This document shows, one piece after another, positions 54,301 through 62,814 of a stretch of 64,000 bases of DNA (position 1 is the stretch's first letter; every line of letters starts with the position of its first letter). The notes beneath the pieces are model-generated. The model saw only the letters and a list, made by a program, of their open reading frames with translations, made no database searches and was not told the DNA's origin. Source of the stretch: Choristoneura fumiferana (lineage: Eukaryota > Arthropoda > Insecta > Lepidoptera > Tortricidae). A program made the position numbers and the translations under genes. The stretch lies in NCBI RefSeq assembly GCF_025370935.1, contig NC_133472.1:35291337-35355336 (forward strand). Direction: 5' to 3'.

Positions 54301-57160
54301 CATTAAATTTGTTACAGTGCGTCCTGATTTTATTATAGTACCAAGAGACACGGCTGTTGCAGAAGGTGAGAAGGTTAATTTCGAATGCACTGCTCGAGGG
54401 TGGCCAAAACCCCATATAAGCTGGTTCATTAATACAATGATTCTTCCAGTAGACAATAACCTAGTCTTAACTAATGAAAACCAAAATTTCACAATTTTGC
54501 AAGCCACCAAGGATAATGCTGGGATATATCACTGCAGAGCCGAAAATTCTGAAGGCGTTATTGAAATTTCAGCTGTTTTGAATGTAGAAGAGTTTAAAAT
54601 TATTCCACCTACTATAATTTTGAAACCAGTTGACACCGACTCATATAAAGGCACAACAGTACAATTGCCTTGCGAAATAGAAAGTGAACCACCTGCATCT
54701 ATTTCTTGGAGCAAAGATGGTAATTTATTGTCACCTAAAGATAGAATTTCAATATCTTTAATTGGTAGTTTGATAATAAATAATCTAACTGTTACTGACA
54801 CGGGTCGGTACGAATGCTCTGCATCCAATGAATACGGAAGAGATACTGCATCACTTTTTCTCACAGTGAAGGATAATAAACTTCCGCGGGAAGAATACGT
54901 TAACATTGCTTTAACAGAAGCATCTAGGGACGTCGATCAAGCGATTGCTAATACTATCGATAAATTATTCAATAATAAGACAGGGAAAACAGACGTTCAC
55001 GAACTTTTTCGAATAGCTCGTTTCCCAAATGCACCAGCCAGACAACTTGCTCGAGCAGCCGAAATTTATGAACGAACTTTAGATAAAGTAAGGCAGTATA
55101 TTCAATCAGGGTTAAAAGTAACCTCGACAGAGCCGTTCAATTATAATAATGTTCTTTCTCGTCAAAATCTAGAACTCATTGCTCGTTTATCAGGTTGTAC
55201 AGAGCATAGGGAAGAAAAAGATTGTTCTGATATGTGTTTTCATAGTAAATATCGTAGTTTTGATGGCAGCTGCAACAACTTTGCACATCCCATGTGGGGT
55301 TCATCTCTAACAGGCTTTCGTAGAATACTTCTTCCTGTATACGAAAACGGTTTCAGTCAACCAGTAGGATGGAATAAGGATGTGAAATACAATGGTTTTG
55401 TATTGCCGAGTGCTCGTGCCATATCCACTGCTGTTATCACGACAACTGAAATATCAGAGGATGTTCAAATATCGCACATGGCTATGCAATGGGGTCAGTG
55501 GTTAGACCACGACTTGGACCACGCTTTACCATCCGTAAGTTCTCAAACATGGGACGGTGTAGACTGCAAAAAAACATGTGACTATGCAGCTCCTTGTTTC
55601 CCTATAGATGTTCCCAACAACGACCCGCGTATTAACAATCGCCGATGCATTGACTTTATTAGAACGAGTTCCGTGTGTGGGTCAGGAATGTCATCCGTTT
55701 TATTTGGAACATTGCAACCAAGAGAACAAATAAATCAACTTACATCTTACATAGACGCTTCACAAGTATATGGCTTTGAAAGTGTGGTTGCTAATGATTT
55801 GCGCGATTTATCAAACGAAAATGGATTATTGCGTGTAGGAACTACTTTTCCAGGTAGGAAGCCCCTATTGCCTACAACAGGAATAAATGCTATGGATTGC
55901 AGGCGTAATCTTGACGAAAGTACCCGAGCTTGCTTTGTTGCCGGTGATATTAGAGCAAATGAACAGATTGGATTGGCGGCGATGCACACTATCTGGATGA
56001 GGGAACATAATCGACTTGCCCTGCAGCTGAAATCTCTGAATTCATTTTGGGACGGCGAAAAAGTGTACCAAGAAGCTAGAAAAATTGTTGGGGCCCAAAT
56101 ACAAATGATAACGTACTACCATTGGTTGCCTCTTATACTAGGCCGAGAACATTTTAAAAAATTAGGAGAGTACAAGGAATACGACTCTTATCTAAACCCT
56201 TCAGTTTCGAATGTGTTTGCAACTGCTGCATTACGTTTTGGACATTCTATGATAAATCCAGTACTTCACCGTTATGACGAGAATTTCGACCCCATTCCTC
56301 AGGGACATCTTTTACTCAGACATGCGTTTTTCTCTCCCTGGAGACTAGTCGATGAAGGTGGAGTCGACCCGCTGCTGCGAGGAATGTTCACAACGCCGGC
56401 TAAGCTGAAAACCTCTACTCAGAACCTTAACTCGGAACTAACAGAAAAACTTTTCTATACTGCTCATGCAGTAGCACTAGATCTCGCTGCGATCAATATA
56501 CAAAGAGGGCGTGACCATGCTATTCCCGGTTATACAAAATGGAGAGAAGTTTGTAATATGAGCGAAGTTAATGACTTTGATGATTTATCAAACGAAATAT
56601 CAGACCAAACTGTGCGAGATAAACTGAAACATCTTTACGGATCCGTTCACAATATTGATGTTTGGGTTGGAGGAATTTTGGAAGACCAAGTAGATGGTGG
56701 AAAAGTTGGCCCACTTTTTAGTTGTCTTTTGTTGGAACAATTTAAGCGTTTGCGAGATGGTGATCGATTATGGTTTGAAAATCCAACTGTTTTCAAGCCT
56801 GAACAACTAGCGCAAATAAAGAAAACCAGTTTAGCCAGGATTCTGTGTGATAATGGAGACAATATAGATACTATTGGAGAAAATGTGTTCTTGATTCCAG
56901 AGGTTCAAGATGGCATGGTATCTTGTGACGATTTGAGCTCAATTGACATAAGATTTTGGGCCGACTGCGAATCTTGTGGCGATTATACTCAGGACTCTAC
57001 ACTGTCCCGAACTCGCAGAGACACAACTTCAACTAAATATCATGATTCCCAAAATTACCGACTTAACGATTTGGAAACTGCAAATGAAGACTTACAAGAA
57101 ATGGTTAGAAATCTGCAGAAGAGGCTTGAGTTACTTGAAGAGACTTGTAATAGGCAGTAA
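25422..57160 (+). CDS. Pxn: peroxidasin (extracellular LRR-Ig-haem peroxidase)
   Basis: Seven exons join in frame: 25422-25585, 44734-44949, 49309-49380, 52384-52616, 52693-52986, 53961-54233 and 54318-57160. They total 4095 nt, giving 1364 residues and TAA. The order is signal peptide (about 1-21), LRR-NT, five LRRs (55-174), LRR-CT (about 175-229), four I-set Ig domains (about 230-608), haem peroxidase (about 710-1300), an RTRR site (1315-1318) and a coiled coil (about 1334-1364). Peroxidase landmarks are Q811, D814 and H815 in AMQWGQWLDHDLDHA, R979-E980 in WMREHNRLA, proximal His 1060 in RFGHSMINP, and NIQRGRDHAIPGY from 1144. Peroxidasins are secreted to basement membranes, where they use peroxide and bromide to form sulfilimine cross-links in collagen IV; this role is inferred here from family membership. 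All catalytic landmarks are intact. The C-terminal VWC domain usual in the family was not found. Confidence 0.97.
27066..27190. mobile_element. MITE with ACGCTTACTTCC ends
   Basis: The left 'cgcttacttcctcaacctcg' and right 'cgaggttgtggaagtaagcg' are near-perfect inverted repeats; total 125 bp. No clear target duplication. Confidence 0.75.
27669..27782. mobile_element. CAGGGCTACTACG-family MITE, copy with CTG duplication
   Basis: It starts CAGGGCTACTACGAAACTCG and ends with complementary AGTAGCCCTG. It is flanked by CTG at 27666-27668 and 27783-27785. 114 bp, non-coding. Confidence 0.85.
29543..29732. mobile_element. TGCCCTTAG-family MITE inserted into the next MITE
   Basis: The ends TGCCCTTAGTGTAAGTTTTC and GAAAACTTACACTAAGGGCA are perfect inverted repeats. 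It is flanked by CAG at 29540-29542 and 29733-29735. 190 bp, with arms of about 80 bp and a centre 'cgttccgctagaggcgctg'. A sister copy is at 62944-63129. Confidence 0.9.
29733..29856. mobile_element. CAGGGCTACTACG-family MITE, host of the preceding insertion
   Basis: It starts CAGGGCTATTACGAAACTCG and ends TTTCGTAGTAGCCCTG. Its own CAG duplication is at 29537-29539 (left of the inserted MITE) and 29857-29859. Its first three bases served as the target of the 29543-29732 element. Confidence 0.87.
30089..30340 (+). mobile_element. tRNA-headed SINE, copy 1
   Basis: The tRNA-like head has an A box TGGCCTAGTGG (30096-30106) and a B box GGTTCGATTCC (30140-30150), followed by a non-tRNA body ending 'gtcccgtgatatttata'. 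The same body follows the head in the inverted copy at 59471-59724, so this is a SINE and not a functional tRNA gene. Confidence 0.88.
32190..32481 (-). mobile_element. (GATG)-tail type SINE with 10-bp target duplication
   Basis: A minus-strand copy from 'ccagcctatatacg' to the tRNA-like head, with a B-box-like GGGTTCCAACCC (complement at 32431-32442). It is flanked by CTAAGAGGTA at 32180-32189 and 32482-32491. It is the most complete member of the family in the window; partial copies are at 10065-10276 and 39560-39697. Confidence 0.87.
32634..32732. mobile_element. CAGGGCTACTACG-family MITE, one end lost
   Basis: The right end 'gaacttcgagtttcg...gtagtagccctg' and centre 'gctctcgtattaaatagtat' match the family. 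The left terminal repeat is missing. Confidence 0.7.
33725..33937. mobile_element. MITE with GGAGAGTAACCTATATT ends
   Basis: The left GGAGAGTAACCTATATTGAA is mirrored by the right 'ttaatataggttactctcc'. The arms extend past 'acagaag.ggtcc' and 'acacaatttattta' blocks to about 70 bp. 213 bp. Confidence 0.8.
34377..34510. mobile_element. TA-flanked MITE (CAGTCAACGTCATAAATAAG ends)
   Basis: Inverted ends of about 40 bp (CAGTCAACGTCATAAATAAG and its complement) are flanked by TA (34375-34376 and 34511-34512). 134 bp. It fits the Tc1/mariner-type non-autonomous class, like 7803-7928 and 40545-40803. Confidence 0.85.
34964..35480 (-). repeat. probable antisense LINE 3' fragment
   Basis: It starts with 'gaatagaatagaatagaatt' and 'attttatttgctagaatac', then a long AT-rich segment that in reverse ends with an ORF-like 'cgaactttttagaagcaggt' piece. 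The class is inferred from layout only. Confidence 0.35.
35782..36495. mobile_element. 0.7-kb non-autonomous DNA element with AGGGGGCCTACCA ends
   Basis: The left 'agggggcctaccatgatc' and right 'gcgtggtaggccccct' are inverted. Sub-terminal 'tttaggcacctaaactgaat' and 'agttcagtttagagcctaaa' blocks are also inverted and near-palindromic. The interior has several 'actgaatcgc'-like motifs and no long open frame. Confidence 0.7.
39116..39355. mobile_element. MITE, 'GTTTCCACC' family, copy 2, TTA duplication
   Basis: It starts GGCTCCGTTTCCACCAGAG and ends GGTTGAAACGCAGCC, flanked by TTA at 39113-39115 and 39356-39358 (Harbinger-like). A TC microsatellite of about 14 units (39313-39340) lies inside the right end. 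The related copy is at 3449-3656. Confidence 0.82.
39560..39697 (-). mobile_element. (GATG)-tail type SINE, truncated copy
   Basis: Begins 'atcatcatcatcccagcc' and ends near 'cttcacacataccatta'. It is the 3' half of the family at 32190-32481 with scattered substitutions, so an older copy. Confidence 0.75.
40545..40803. mobile_element. TA-flanked MITE (CAGTCGAGTTCATACTTCTG ends)
   Basis: The ends CAGTCGAGTTC and GAACTCGACTG with 'cttctgagcaa/ttgctcagaag' are inverted, flanked by TA (40543-40544 and 40804-40805). A further inner pair ('gagggcattctggcaaaac' / 'gttctgccagaataccctc') gives arms of about 90 bp. 259 bp. Confidence 0.82.
41770..41975 (+). repeat. interspersed repeat, 'gcccgcggcttcgcccgcg' type, internally deleted
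   Basis: It starts 'actagcttttgcccgcggct', contains 'gggacaaaaagtagcctatg' and ends 'tttataatattagtatgg'. Head and tail forms of the same repeat recur near 7207-7590, 37317-37512 and 57820-57970. It is very common in lepidopteran genomes. Open frames across it are not genes. Confidence 0.7.
42121..42233. mobile_element. Harbinger-like MITE, GGGGCTGTTTCACCATCC family, copy 2
   Basis: It is 113 bp, with an internal deletion relative to 23615-23755, and is flanked by TTA at 42118-42120 and 42234-42236. The ends are complete. Confidence 0.87.
42578..42718. mobile_element. Harbinger-like MITE, GGGGCTGTTTCACCATCC family, copy 3 (diverged)
   Basis: The right end 'tgatgaaacagcccc' is intact; the left end is degraded to 'cctgtttcaccatcc'. 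The internal sequence is a different subfamily ('tctgacggataaatgtgatg'). Confidence 0.78.
43163..43310. other. GC-rich block inside Pxn intron 1
   Basis: About 150 bp rich in GC and CAG/GCG triplets ('gcgcgcccgagctgcggg', 'cagcagcagcgcgcgcagca') in otherwise AT-rich DNA. An acceptor-like 'gcgctctag' precedes an open run ending in TGA at about 43300. It could be an alternative exon, an enhancer or a decayed coding fragment; I cannot decide. Confidence 0.4.
44734..44949 (+). CDS. Pxn: Pxn exon 2: LRRs 1-3
   Basis: Acceptor 'ttttttccag' ends at 44733 and donor 'gtgagt' starts at 44950. The exon is 216 nt, exactly three 72-nt units, starting and ending inside a leucine codon. The repeats begin at residues 55 (LDVRFNKIYDIAGGTFGHL), 79 (LLLNDNALRELREGTFHGL) and 103 (LYLYRNRIQTIHPDVFQGL), all of the 24-residue extracellular LRR type. 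Confidence 0.96.
45271..45650. mobile_element. TTAA-flanked foldback element, compact copy
   Basis: The ends GAGCGTTTATACCTGC and GGTATAAAAACGCTC are inverted repeats with arms of about 170 bp, flanked by TTAA at 45267-45270 and 45651-45654. TTAA is the piggyBac target, but the terminal bases do not match the usual piggyBac CCC start, so the class is open. Confidence 0.8.
45900..46080. repeat. about 92-bp direct repeat, two units
   Basis: 'agacctaaagtt' to 'aataatgattattccta' occurs twice in tandem (starting near 45898 and 45990) with few differences. It lies beside the 94-bp minisatellite and probably belongs to the same larger element. Confidence 0.7.
46310..46660. repeat. 94-95-bp minisatellite, about 3.5 units
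   Basis: The block 'tagggctagtgaaattagg' recurs at about 46336, 46431, 46525 and (degenerate) 46619. Each is followed by 'aacgtaaattcggaatgcta' and 'aaaattcggct'. Spacing is 94-95 bp. Confidence 0.85.
49309..49380 (+). CDS. Pxn: Pxn exon 3: LRR 4 (single-repeat 72-nt exon)
   Basis: Acceptor 'gatttcag' ends at 49308 and donor 'gtaagt' starts at 49381. The exon is exactly one 24-residue LRR, LYLHVNEIHQIEANTFSHM plus PRLER, in phase 2-2. It is too short to stand out as an open frame and was identified from splice sites, phase and the repeat consensus. A TTAA-flanked foldback element starts only 20 bp after the donor. Confidence 0.94.
49401..50268. mobile_element. TTAA-type foldback element, enlarged relative with 0.6-kb interior
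   Basis: The left end GAGCGTTTATACCTGC after TTAA (49397-49400) matches 45271. The right end (about 50160-50268, 'aaaactaacaaaaatgcaaa') matches the right arm of 45271-45650 but its terminal bases are degraded. The interior is AT-rich and unrelated. Confidence 0.65.
51541..51651. mobile_element. short MITE with GTCAGCAACAAAAGT ends
   Basis: The left 'gtcagcaacaaaagta' and right 'aacttttggtgctgac' are imperfect inverted repeats; the centre is 'ttgtcgttttattacat' against 'tataaaacgacaaagta'. It resembles the CAGTC-ended TA-type elements. Confidence 0.6.
51975..52191 (+). mobile_element. dispersed retroposon, 'cagtcgaataaa' family, copy 4
   Basis: 5'-truncated, it begins 'gccgtgaagcagcagtgct' and ends 'ccagtcgaataaaataaata', an A-rich tail. 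It lies about 190 bp upstream of the Pxn exon 4 acceptor. Confidence 0.8.
52384..52616 (+). CDS. Pxn: Pxn exon 4: LRR 5 and LRR C-terminal cap
   Basis: Acceptor 'aattttag' ends at 52383 and donor 'gtaagt' starts at 52617. LRR 5 is LYLHNNRLERIPPDSFTGM. It is followed by the cysteine-rich cap with LICDCNMLWLVRML, ATCYGP and a final NC-K that continues into the next exon. Phase is 2 in and 1 out, so this exon shifts from the LRR phase to the phase-1 system used by the Ig exons. Confidence 0.96.
52693..52986 (+). CDS. Pxn: Pxn exon 5: Ig domain 1
   Basis: The intron before it is only 76 bp (acceptor 'ttttag' ending 52692); the donor is 'gtatat' at 52987. It encodes YPEIMQGPEDLLIEFGKDAV and an I-set Ig domain with Cys in FSCTV, Trp in IVWFRD and the second Cys in FECMA. 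Phase 1-1 makes it a symmetrical single-Ig exon. Confidence 0.95.
53211..53817 (+). repeat. 0.6-kb interspersed repeat in Pxn intron 5
   Basis: It starts with an A-run and 'ccggccaagagcgtgtcgga' and ends '(acag)n...acatggcgaaactataaggg' 'ttccgtttt'. I recognise this family as very common in lepidopteran genomes. End fragments recur near 10680-10728, 28500-28550, 18635-18720 and 41130-41165, and a reverse copy flanks the nest at 62815-64000. Confidence 0.75.
53961..54233 (+). CDS. Pxn: Pxn exon 6: Ig domain 2
   Basis: Acceptor 'tttatttcag' ends at 53960 and donor 'gtaaat' starts at 54234. It encodes ELPVFSVRPKNQVFKTNQSR and an I-set Ig domain with RFDCVAKG, ISWYFKG and DAGEYTCQAEN. It is a symmetrical phase 1-1 single-Ig exon. 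The intron before it carries a complete-looking copy of an interspersed repeat at about 53211-53817. Confidence 0.95.
54318..57160 (+). CDS. Pxn: Pxn exon 7: Ig 3, Ig 4, peroxidase domain, C-terminus
   Basis: Acceptor 'tgttacag' ends at 54317 after an 84-bp intron, and the stop TAA is at 57158-57160. One uninterrupted 2843-nt exon encodes residues 418-1364. Ig3 has FECTARG, ISWFIN and YHCRAEN. Ig4 has LPCEIES, ISWSKDG and YECSASN. A linker (about 609-709) leads to the peroxidase domain from about 710 (LSGCTEHREEKDCSDMCF). Landmarks are Q811/D814/H815, R979-E980, H1060, and NIQRGRDH at 1144. The end carries SRTRRDT (RTRR, 1315-1318) and a leucine-rich heptad segment before CNRQ-stop. Confidence 0.97.
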
Positions 57161-57815
57161 TCGAAAAAAAGTATGTACATGCATAGAAACAGCGAGCTTA
57201 TTGAACTGTGTCCGTATTGTTACTAATAACTAAGAGTCAGAAAAAGCACGACATTTTGAAAACCAATTTAACTCAGTTTCGTATACTAGAGACAGCTTAG
57301 TAGATAGACTTTTCATGTTACGATGTACTTTCCCAAAGACATCAGACTGTGAAAGAACTTTTTCGGGTCATAAAAATTTATCACGCTTTTTGGTGTACCT
57401 ATAGGTGACATAAGTGTCGGTAACCGCGGTAGGTACAACAGATAGGTACTCGAGAATGTGGAAAAGCATTGATATTTAAACTACTACGATGAATGTGAAA
57501 AAAGATAGACGGTGGCGCAACGCCATGTCATGTGTTTTTCATCTTCTCTAGTTCCTTGTTGGGAGGTAATCTAGTCTAAAAGCATTGTTCGATTTTAAGA
57601 AGCGTCATTCTACTATGATATTAATAAATGTGCTAAATGTTTACTGGTACTGTGGTAATGTATACCTACATAATATCTGGGTAGAGGTAGACGTAAGGTA
57701 CCCCTTCGTGATACTCGTAAAAGTAATCAATTATGCACGGATTTTACGATATACTTATTTGCAATTAGCTGTTGAACTGTATTCATGCTTTATCTATAGA
57801 AATAAAAAATAATCG
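57161..57815 (+). other. Pxn: probable Pxn 3' UTR with polyadenylation signal
   Basis: This is non-coding sequence after the Pxn stop. AATAAA is at 57801-57806 in an A-rich run, and recognisable interspersed-repeat sequence starts just after it (about 57820-57970, ending 'ggcgaagccgcgggaaacagc'). The boundary is inferred. Confidence 0.5.
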
Positions 57816-60800
57816 TAAAATGTGTCGCTAAGCGCAAAACTCGGGAACGACTGGTCCGATTTCGCAAATTCTTTTTTTGTTGTGTTCGTTACCTACTGTC
57901 AGGTGAAGTGTTTTACAGAAGAAAATACAGAAAAAATACAACGGAGGCGAAGCCGCGGGAAACAGCTAGTTAATTATATTAATACTCAATAGACTCAACC
58001 ACCATGTTGAACATGTATGGAAAATAACATGATAGTAATATTAAATAGTAGGTACGTACGTAAAGTCAAGAGACGATTTTGATCAAAGTCATGTGGATTG
58101 ACTGACAAAAAATCTAATTCCCCACTAGGTTAACACATTGCGGTCCATTTGAAAACAGAAAATATTTATCTTTGCTTCATATTTATCTTTTGGTGCTATA
58201 ACATATTTATTAATACGAGTATTATACACACGTACCTCCTTCTTATTATGGCTGTACTGCATTTTTGCATTTGGTACCTAAATAAATTTAACAGAGTTAC
58301 TTATTGATGTTAAATGTTACTATAATATAAGATAGAAATAAATATTCACTTACCTATCCATATTTTCTATGACTTTGACTTTGTTAGCCATGGATTTTAT
58401 GGCAAAAAGAACATAGGTAACTCAACATATTTTTTGCACATTACTTATTGTGTTACGTTTTCTTTTCTTTTTAAATAGTTGTATGTATTGACATTATTAT
58501 TTTCATTCATGCTCATTCATAATTACCGTTCCATATTTCATCTGACATTATCTTAATGTTGTCATAATGACATTGTAAACTACCGGTTCGCTACAACAAA
58601 ATGTCATAATACCAAGTTCCTAGTATAACGCAATGTCAAAACAAATTTGAAATGACTTACACCTCGGTACTTCTTAAAACACCGTATTCTTGACATGACT
58701 GTAATTCACATTAACTTGATACAAATAAGTTTCTATTAAAAGTTTCACTTTGAATAAAAGCTTTTTTCGCTTACTGTACTTTTTGTTGACTGTACTTGCA
58801 TTGTCATCTAAACTGGACATCCGTACCAAATTTTAAGTCGGTACTATTAACCATTGAGGAGTTCTCTCCTGCGGAGACGATCCTGGCAGGACCACCAAGA
58901 TGTCACTACCAGATTGTCACCAGTTTTATGCGATCACTGGAAGTGGGTCAAATTTAACTTGCAAGATTTGACCCAAATAAATAAACAAATAAACAAACAG
59001 GGCAAGTTAAATAAAAACTGGTAAAAATGTGTCTAGATTTACAATTCTCAAAATACCTGAAACTCGTACTGAGCTGCTATAGAAAATTTCTTTATTGTGA
59101 AATCACTGTTTTTCATAAATATAGCGATGAATAAGTAAATTAATTATCAACTTGGATTTCATCCAATTTTATCTTGTTCTATTTTTATCATAAATACGAT
59201 CTAAAAATTAATACCTACTCAGTCCAGGTTTTAGGTATTATGAGACTGAGTCATTTTAATCTTTAGGCCATTAAAAGATATTTTTCAATTTTGGTAAGTA
59301 ATTATGACACTAATACATTTTCACCTTCAGTCTTAATAATAATTCGATGTTTGAAGGAGTTGTTCCTTTTACCAATACATATATACAATTTTGGATATCA
59401 GATGTAATTTGTAAAGGTAATTATTACTAATGAATGACATTTTGTTATACGGAAAATAAATAAATAAAATAAATATCACGGGACAATTCACACCAATTGA
59501 CCTAGTCCCAAAGTAAGCTTAGCAAAGCTTGTGTTATGGGTACTAAGCAACGGATAAATATAATTATATAGATATACATATTATACACTTAAATACATAT
59601 TAAACACCCAAGACCCGAGAGCAAACATTCGTATTTTTCATACAAATATCTGCCCCGACACGGGAATCGAACCCGGGATTTCAAGCTTCGTAGTCAGGTT
59701 CTCTAACCACTAGGCCGTCTGGTCTATTTGAGGTTTTTGACATTTTGGAACTATTTTAATCTGTTTTCTGCGTCGCACTAAGAACATGGTATTATGATTA
59801 TTTGGTTGTAGCGAACCGGTAACATCTTAAGATGGATTGAGTTTCAATTAACTTACGCCCACCATTAAATTAAAGTCCTCTCCGAAAACCATTTTTTAGG
59901 TACCTTTTTCAGCAGATAGACTTGTTGGTATTGCTGAATAAGTAAATAAATATACGTATGCATGGTAGATCGTAATACATAGATAGGTAATATAAATGTT
60001 ATTGAATGATAAGTGTTGGGATTTTATGGGATCATAGGTACATAGAATACTTCATCTTTATTTAAGTTGCACTAAAATTAGGAACAAAACTACTTAGTCG
60101 CCGAAAAACTTATCTGATTTCACAACCTATCTATTTCATAATAACCTAATCAAAACGGTGTTTGCAGTCTAAAATTTGTACCTACTATTTGTATTAGTTG
60201 TCAAATCTGATAATGGGTTTCTCGGCCACTCCTAAGCCATGAATGTGTGTCTATGTTACAAACACATCTTTAGAGTAAGAAAGAGGTCATAGAGTTATAC
60301 TCGTAAGTATGTACTTGAGACTTATAAATTAAAGCAATAATCGTATTTGTGATTCTTTGTGGTCAGTCCATTATTGCAGTCTTATTTTTTTATGGACATG
60401 TTATAGGTACGACCAACTTTTAATAATGGACAAGTTACTATGTATAAGTTAAGAAGTTAGTTTATGACATGCTTTTGTGGTTTCCTTTAATGGGAGTCAA
60501 TATAAAAAGGTGGATCGCACCTTCGCACCGCACAAGTCTATGTTCCATACGAAATAAAGTGGGAACGGCCATTCGTACTTCACGTCTTACGCGGTGCAGT
60601 AATAATATACCTACTAAGGCAGGTCCTGTATACATACCTTAAATACCTACTTTTGCGTTGCACCAGCGCGATGTATTGACTTTGAGTGATGGTAAGACTA
60701 GACCAGTTATTTTCAGTTACTTTCAGTGCAGTTTAATTTTAAAATCAACCTTTTAAAAGTTTTGCACGGATAAATTAAATAAATAAGTTTTAACATTGAA

Positions 60801-62814
60801 AAAGTAATTTTAAGCAAGTAATTTTGAAATAAACTAACTCGTATAAACTTAAAACGGAATGATCAGTGGTGGGTAAAATATTTATAAACTTAAAGTAAGA
60901 TTTTAGGCATTTGGACAATATTAAGCTACATAACTGTAGTTTGTGGATCAAATCCATCCAGTAGAAGTTAGGGTGACACGAACCTATAGGTACTGTGCCT
61001 ATCGAACAGGTCGGACAGGACAGGGGTCCATTTCACGAAATTACAAGTTTGTGATACGATTGGGTCCCAGAGTCATTGAGACTATGGAGAACAAAAGGGA
61101 TCAATGTTTGATAGAATATCATTTACCTAAATAATGAAGTAAAGTTGTCTACGTTAGAAAAGGTAAAAACTTCAAACTACTTAATTCGTAATGAATAAGA
61201 AATTGTTTACTATTTTTGATCAATTTCAAATCCCGATAAAAATAAGTCTCCAAAAACAAAGCAACTGAAGAGGGCTCTAATCTAAATAGCCATGCATTTG
61301 CGATGTCATAAAAATAACCCAAGTAGTTTACTAGTAGGTATGAAATAATATATATTTTATCACACTTGCTCGTCAATGAAGTTATTTATTCCTGTATTAT
61401 ACTAAATTCATCTACCTCACCTCCAATCACTCCTGCTGGCTCGTGCTGAGGCACCGACTTCAAACAAGTAGAAAATTATTTTCAAGGTATTTGAAATCGG
61501 TTCCATTTTTTGTTAAAAAAAAAAAATCAGTTTTTTTCTTGGCGTCTTTCTTTTGCCGAGCTGTGAAGTGTTTAGACACAAAATGTTATTTTTTTTGCAT
61601 TTCTTTTCCCGCAATGTGATGAAAATCATTGTCTGTATCACGGGCCGTAAGGTGATTACAAACTCGAGTCATTAAAAGCCTTCTGCCTCGAGCACTGTAT
61701 GCAGTAGTGACAAAAAATAAGAATTATTAACTTTAACCTAACTACCAGCGCTGTGACATATCTATTTTATTGCAGTTAATCAATCCTCTATGACCTAAGG
61801 TAGGTATATTCATGGGGTTTATAAATTAAAAGCGACCAGGTACAGACATAATCCATAATAATTTAACGCTTCTACCAAGAATATGCTACGTGTAGCCGTT
61901 ATTTAACCTCAAAACTTTTAAAATTCATTTTATTAGGTAGATATGTATGTAAAACCTGAAAACATTAAGTAGACTATTTGTACTTAATTTTAAGTTTTCC
62001 AGCCACTGGTGTACCGTACTGGTCTTCCCTTATGCGAGCAAGCCTAAACCCAGCGTTGTGTGTGACCGATACTTTATAAGCTGAATTATTACTACCTAAG
62101 CATTTATTTAATTGTAACATTTTTACTTAACCTGACTAATGAAAACTTTGACTTTATATTAAGAAGTGTATTTATGTATACCTATTTACATACTATTTAC
62201 TCTATTTCATAAATAAGCTAAGATAAAATTGTTGACATGACATTATGAACACTATTATGGCGCCATTTATTTTAAATGAAAACCGTTGTTTTGATAGAAT
62301 ATTTTTAAGGGATGTGTCCGCGGCACTGGCAAATTACCACATGAAAAATTGAGAAGTGTTATTCTTTGATGGACCTTTTCCTCACATTTTCCAACTAAAT
62401 ATCAACATTAACTTATCATTTTTTACTTATCTATTAAGTACATCATGTTACGATCATACATGTTAATATAATATTAATAACCTACTTCTGGTGTCTATTA
62501 TATTTTATAAGTAGTGTGTGTATTAAATGTTTGATGAAATAATTGTATTTTTATTTGACCATGGTCCAGTTAATATAGGTAGGTAGGTAGGTAAGATAGT
62601 GTCAGATAATCAAAGCATCCCAAGACTATGTGACATGAAGGGAAAGTATCTTAAATACTAATTATAGATTGGATATTCAGCTAGAAAGAGGCTTTAATTT
62701 ATTTTTAAATGATAGTAATACTGCGATCCAAGAATTTCTAAAAAATAGGTAATGCTTTGTCGGGAAATCGAATCTACTCAAATATGAAAAAAATATAAAA
62801 TATCCCATATTAGG
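57816..62814. other. Pxn downstream flank, no gene seen
   Basis: This flank is AT-rich and has no supported coding sequence. It holds a repeat tail at about 57820-57970, a repeat related to 24843-25065 at about 58857-59010, a tRNA-headed SINE at 59471-59724 (minus strand) and short microsatellite-like runs such as (GGTA)n at about 62577. I searched by eye for a cysteine-rich VWC exon that could extend Pxn and saw none. Confidence 0.5.
59471..59724 (-). mobile_element. tRNA-headed SINE, copy 2
   Basis: A minus-strand copy of 30089-30340. Body 'tcacgggacaattcacacca' comes first and the tRNA-like head ('ggaatcgaacccggg', 'ccactaggccgtctggtc') last. The A and B boxes are intact apart from one change in the A box. 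Confidence 0.88.

Noticed and set aside
57161..62814. Possible downstream Pxn exon with a VWC domain
   Set aside because: I found no acceptor followed by the expected cysteine pattern. A 'ttattgcag' at about 61775 is followed at once by an in-frame stop in the reading checked.
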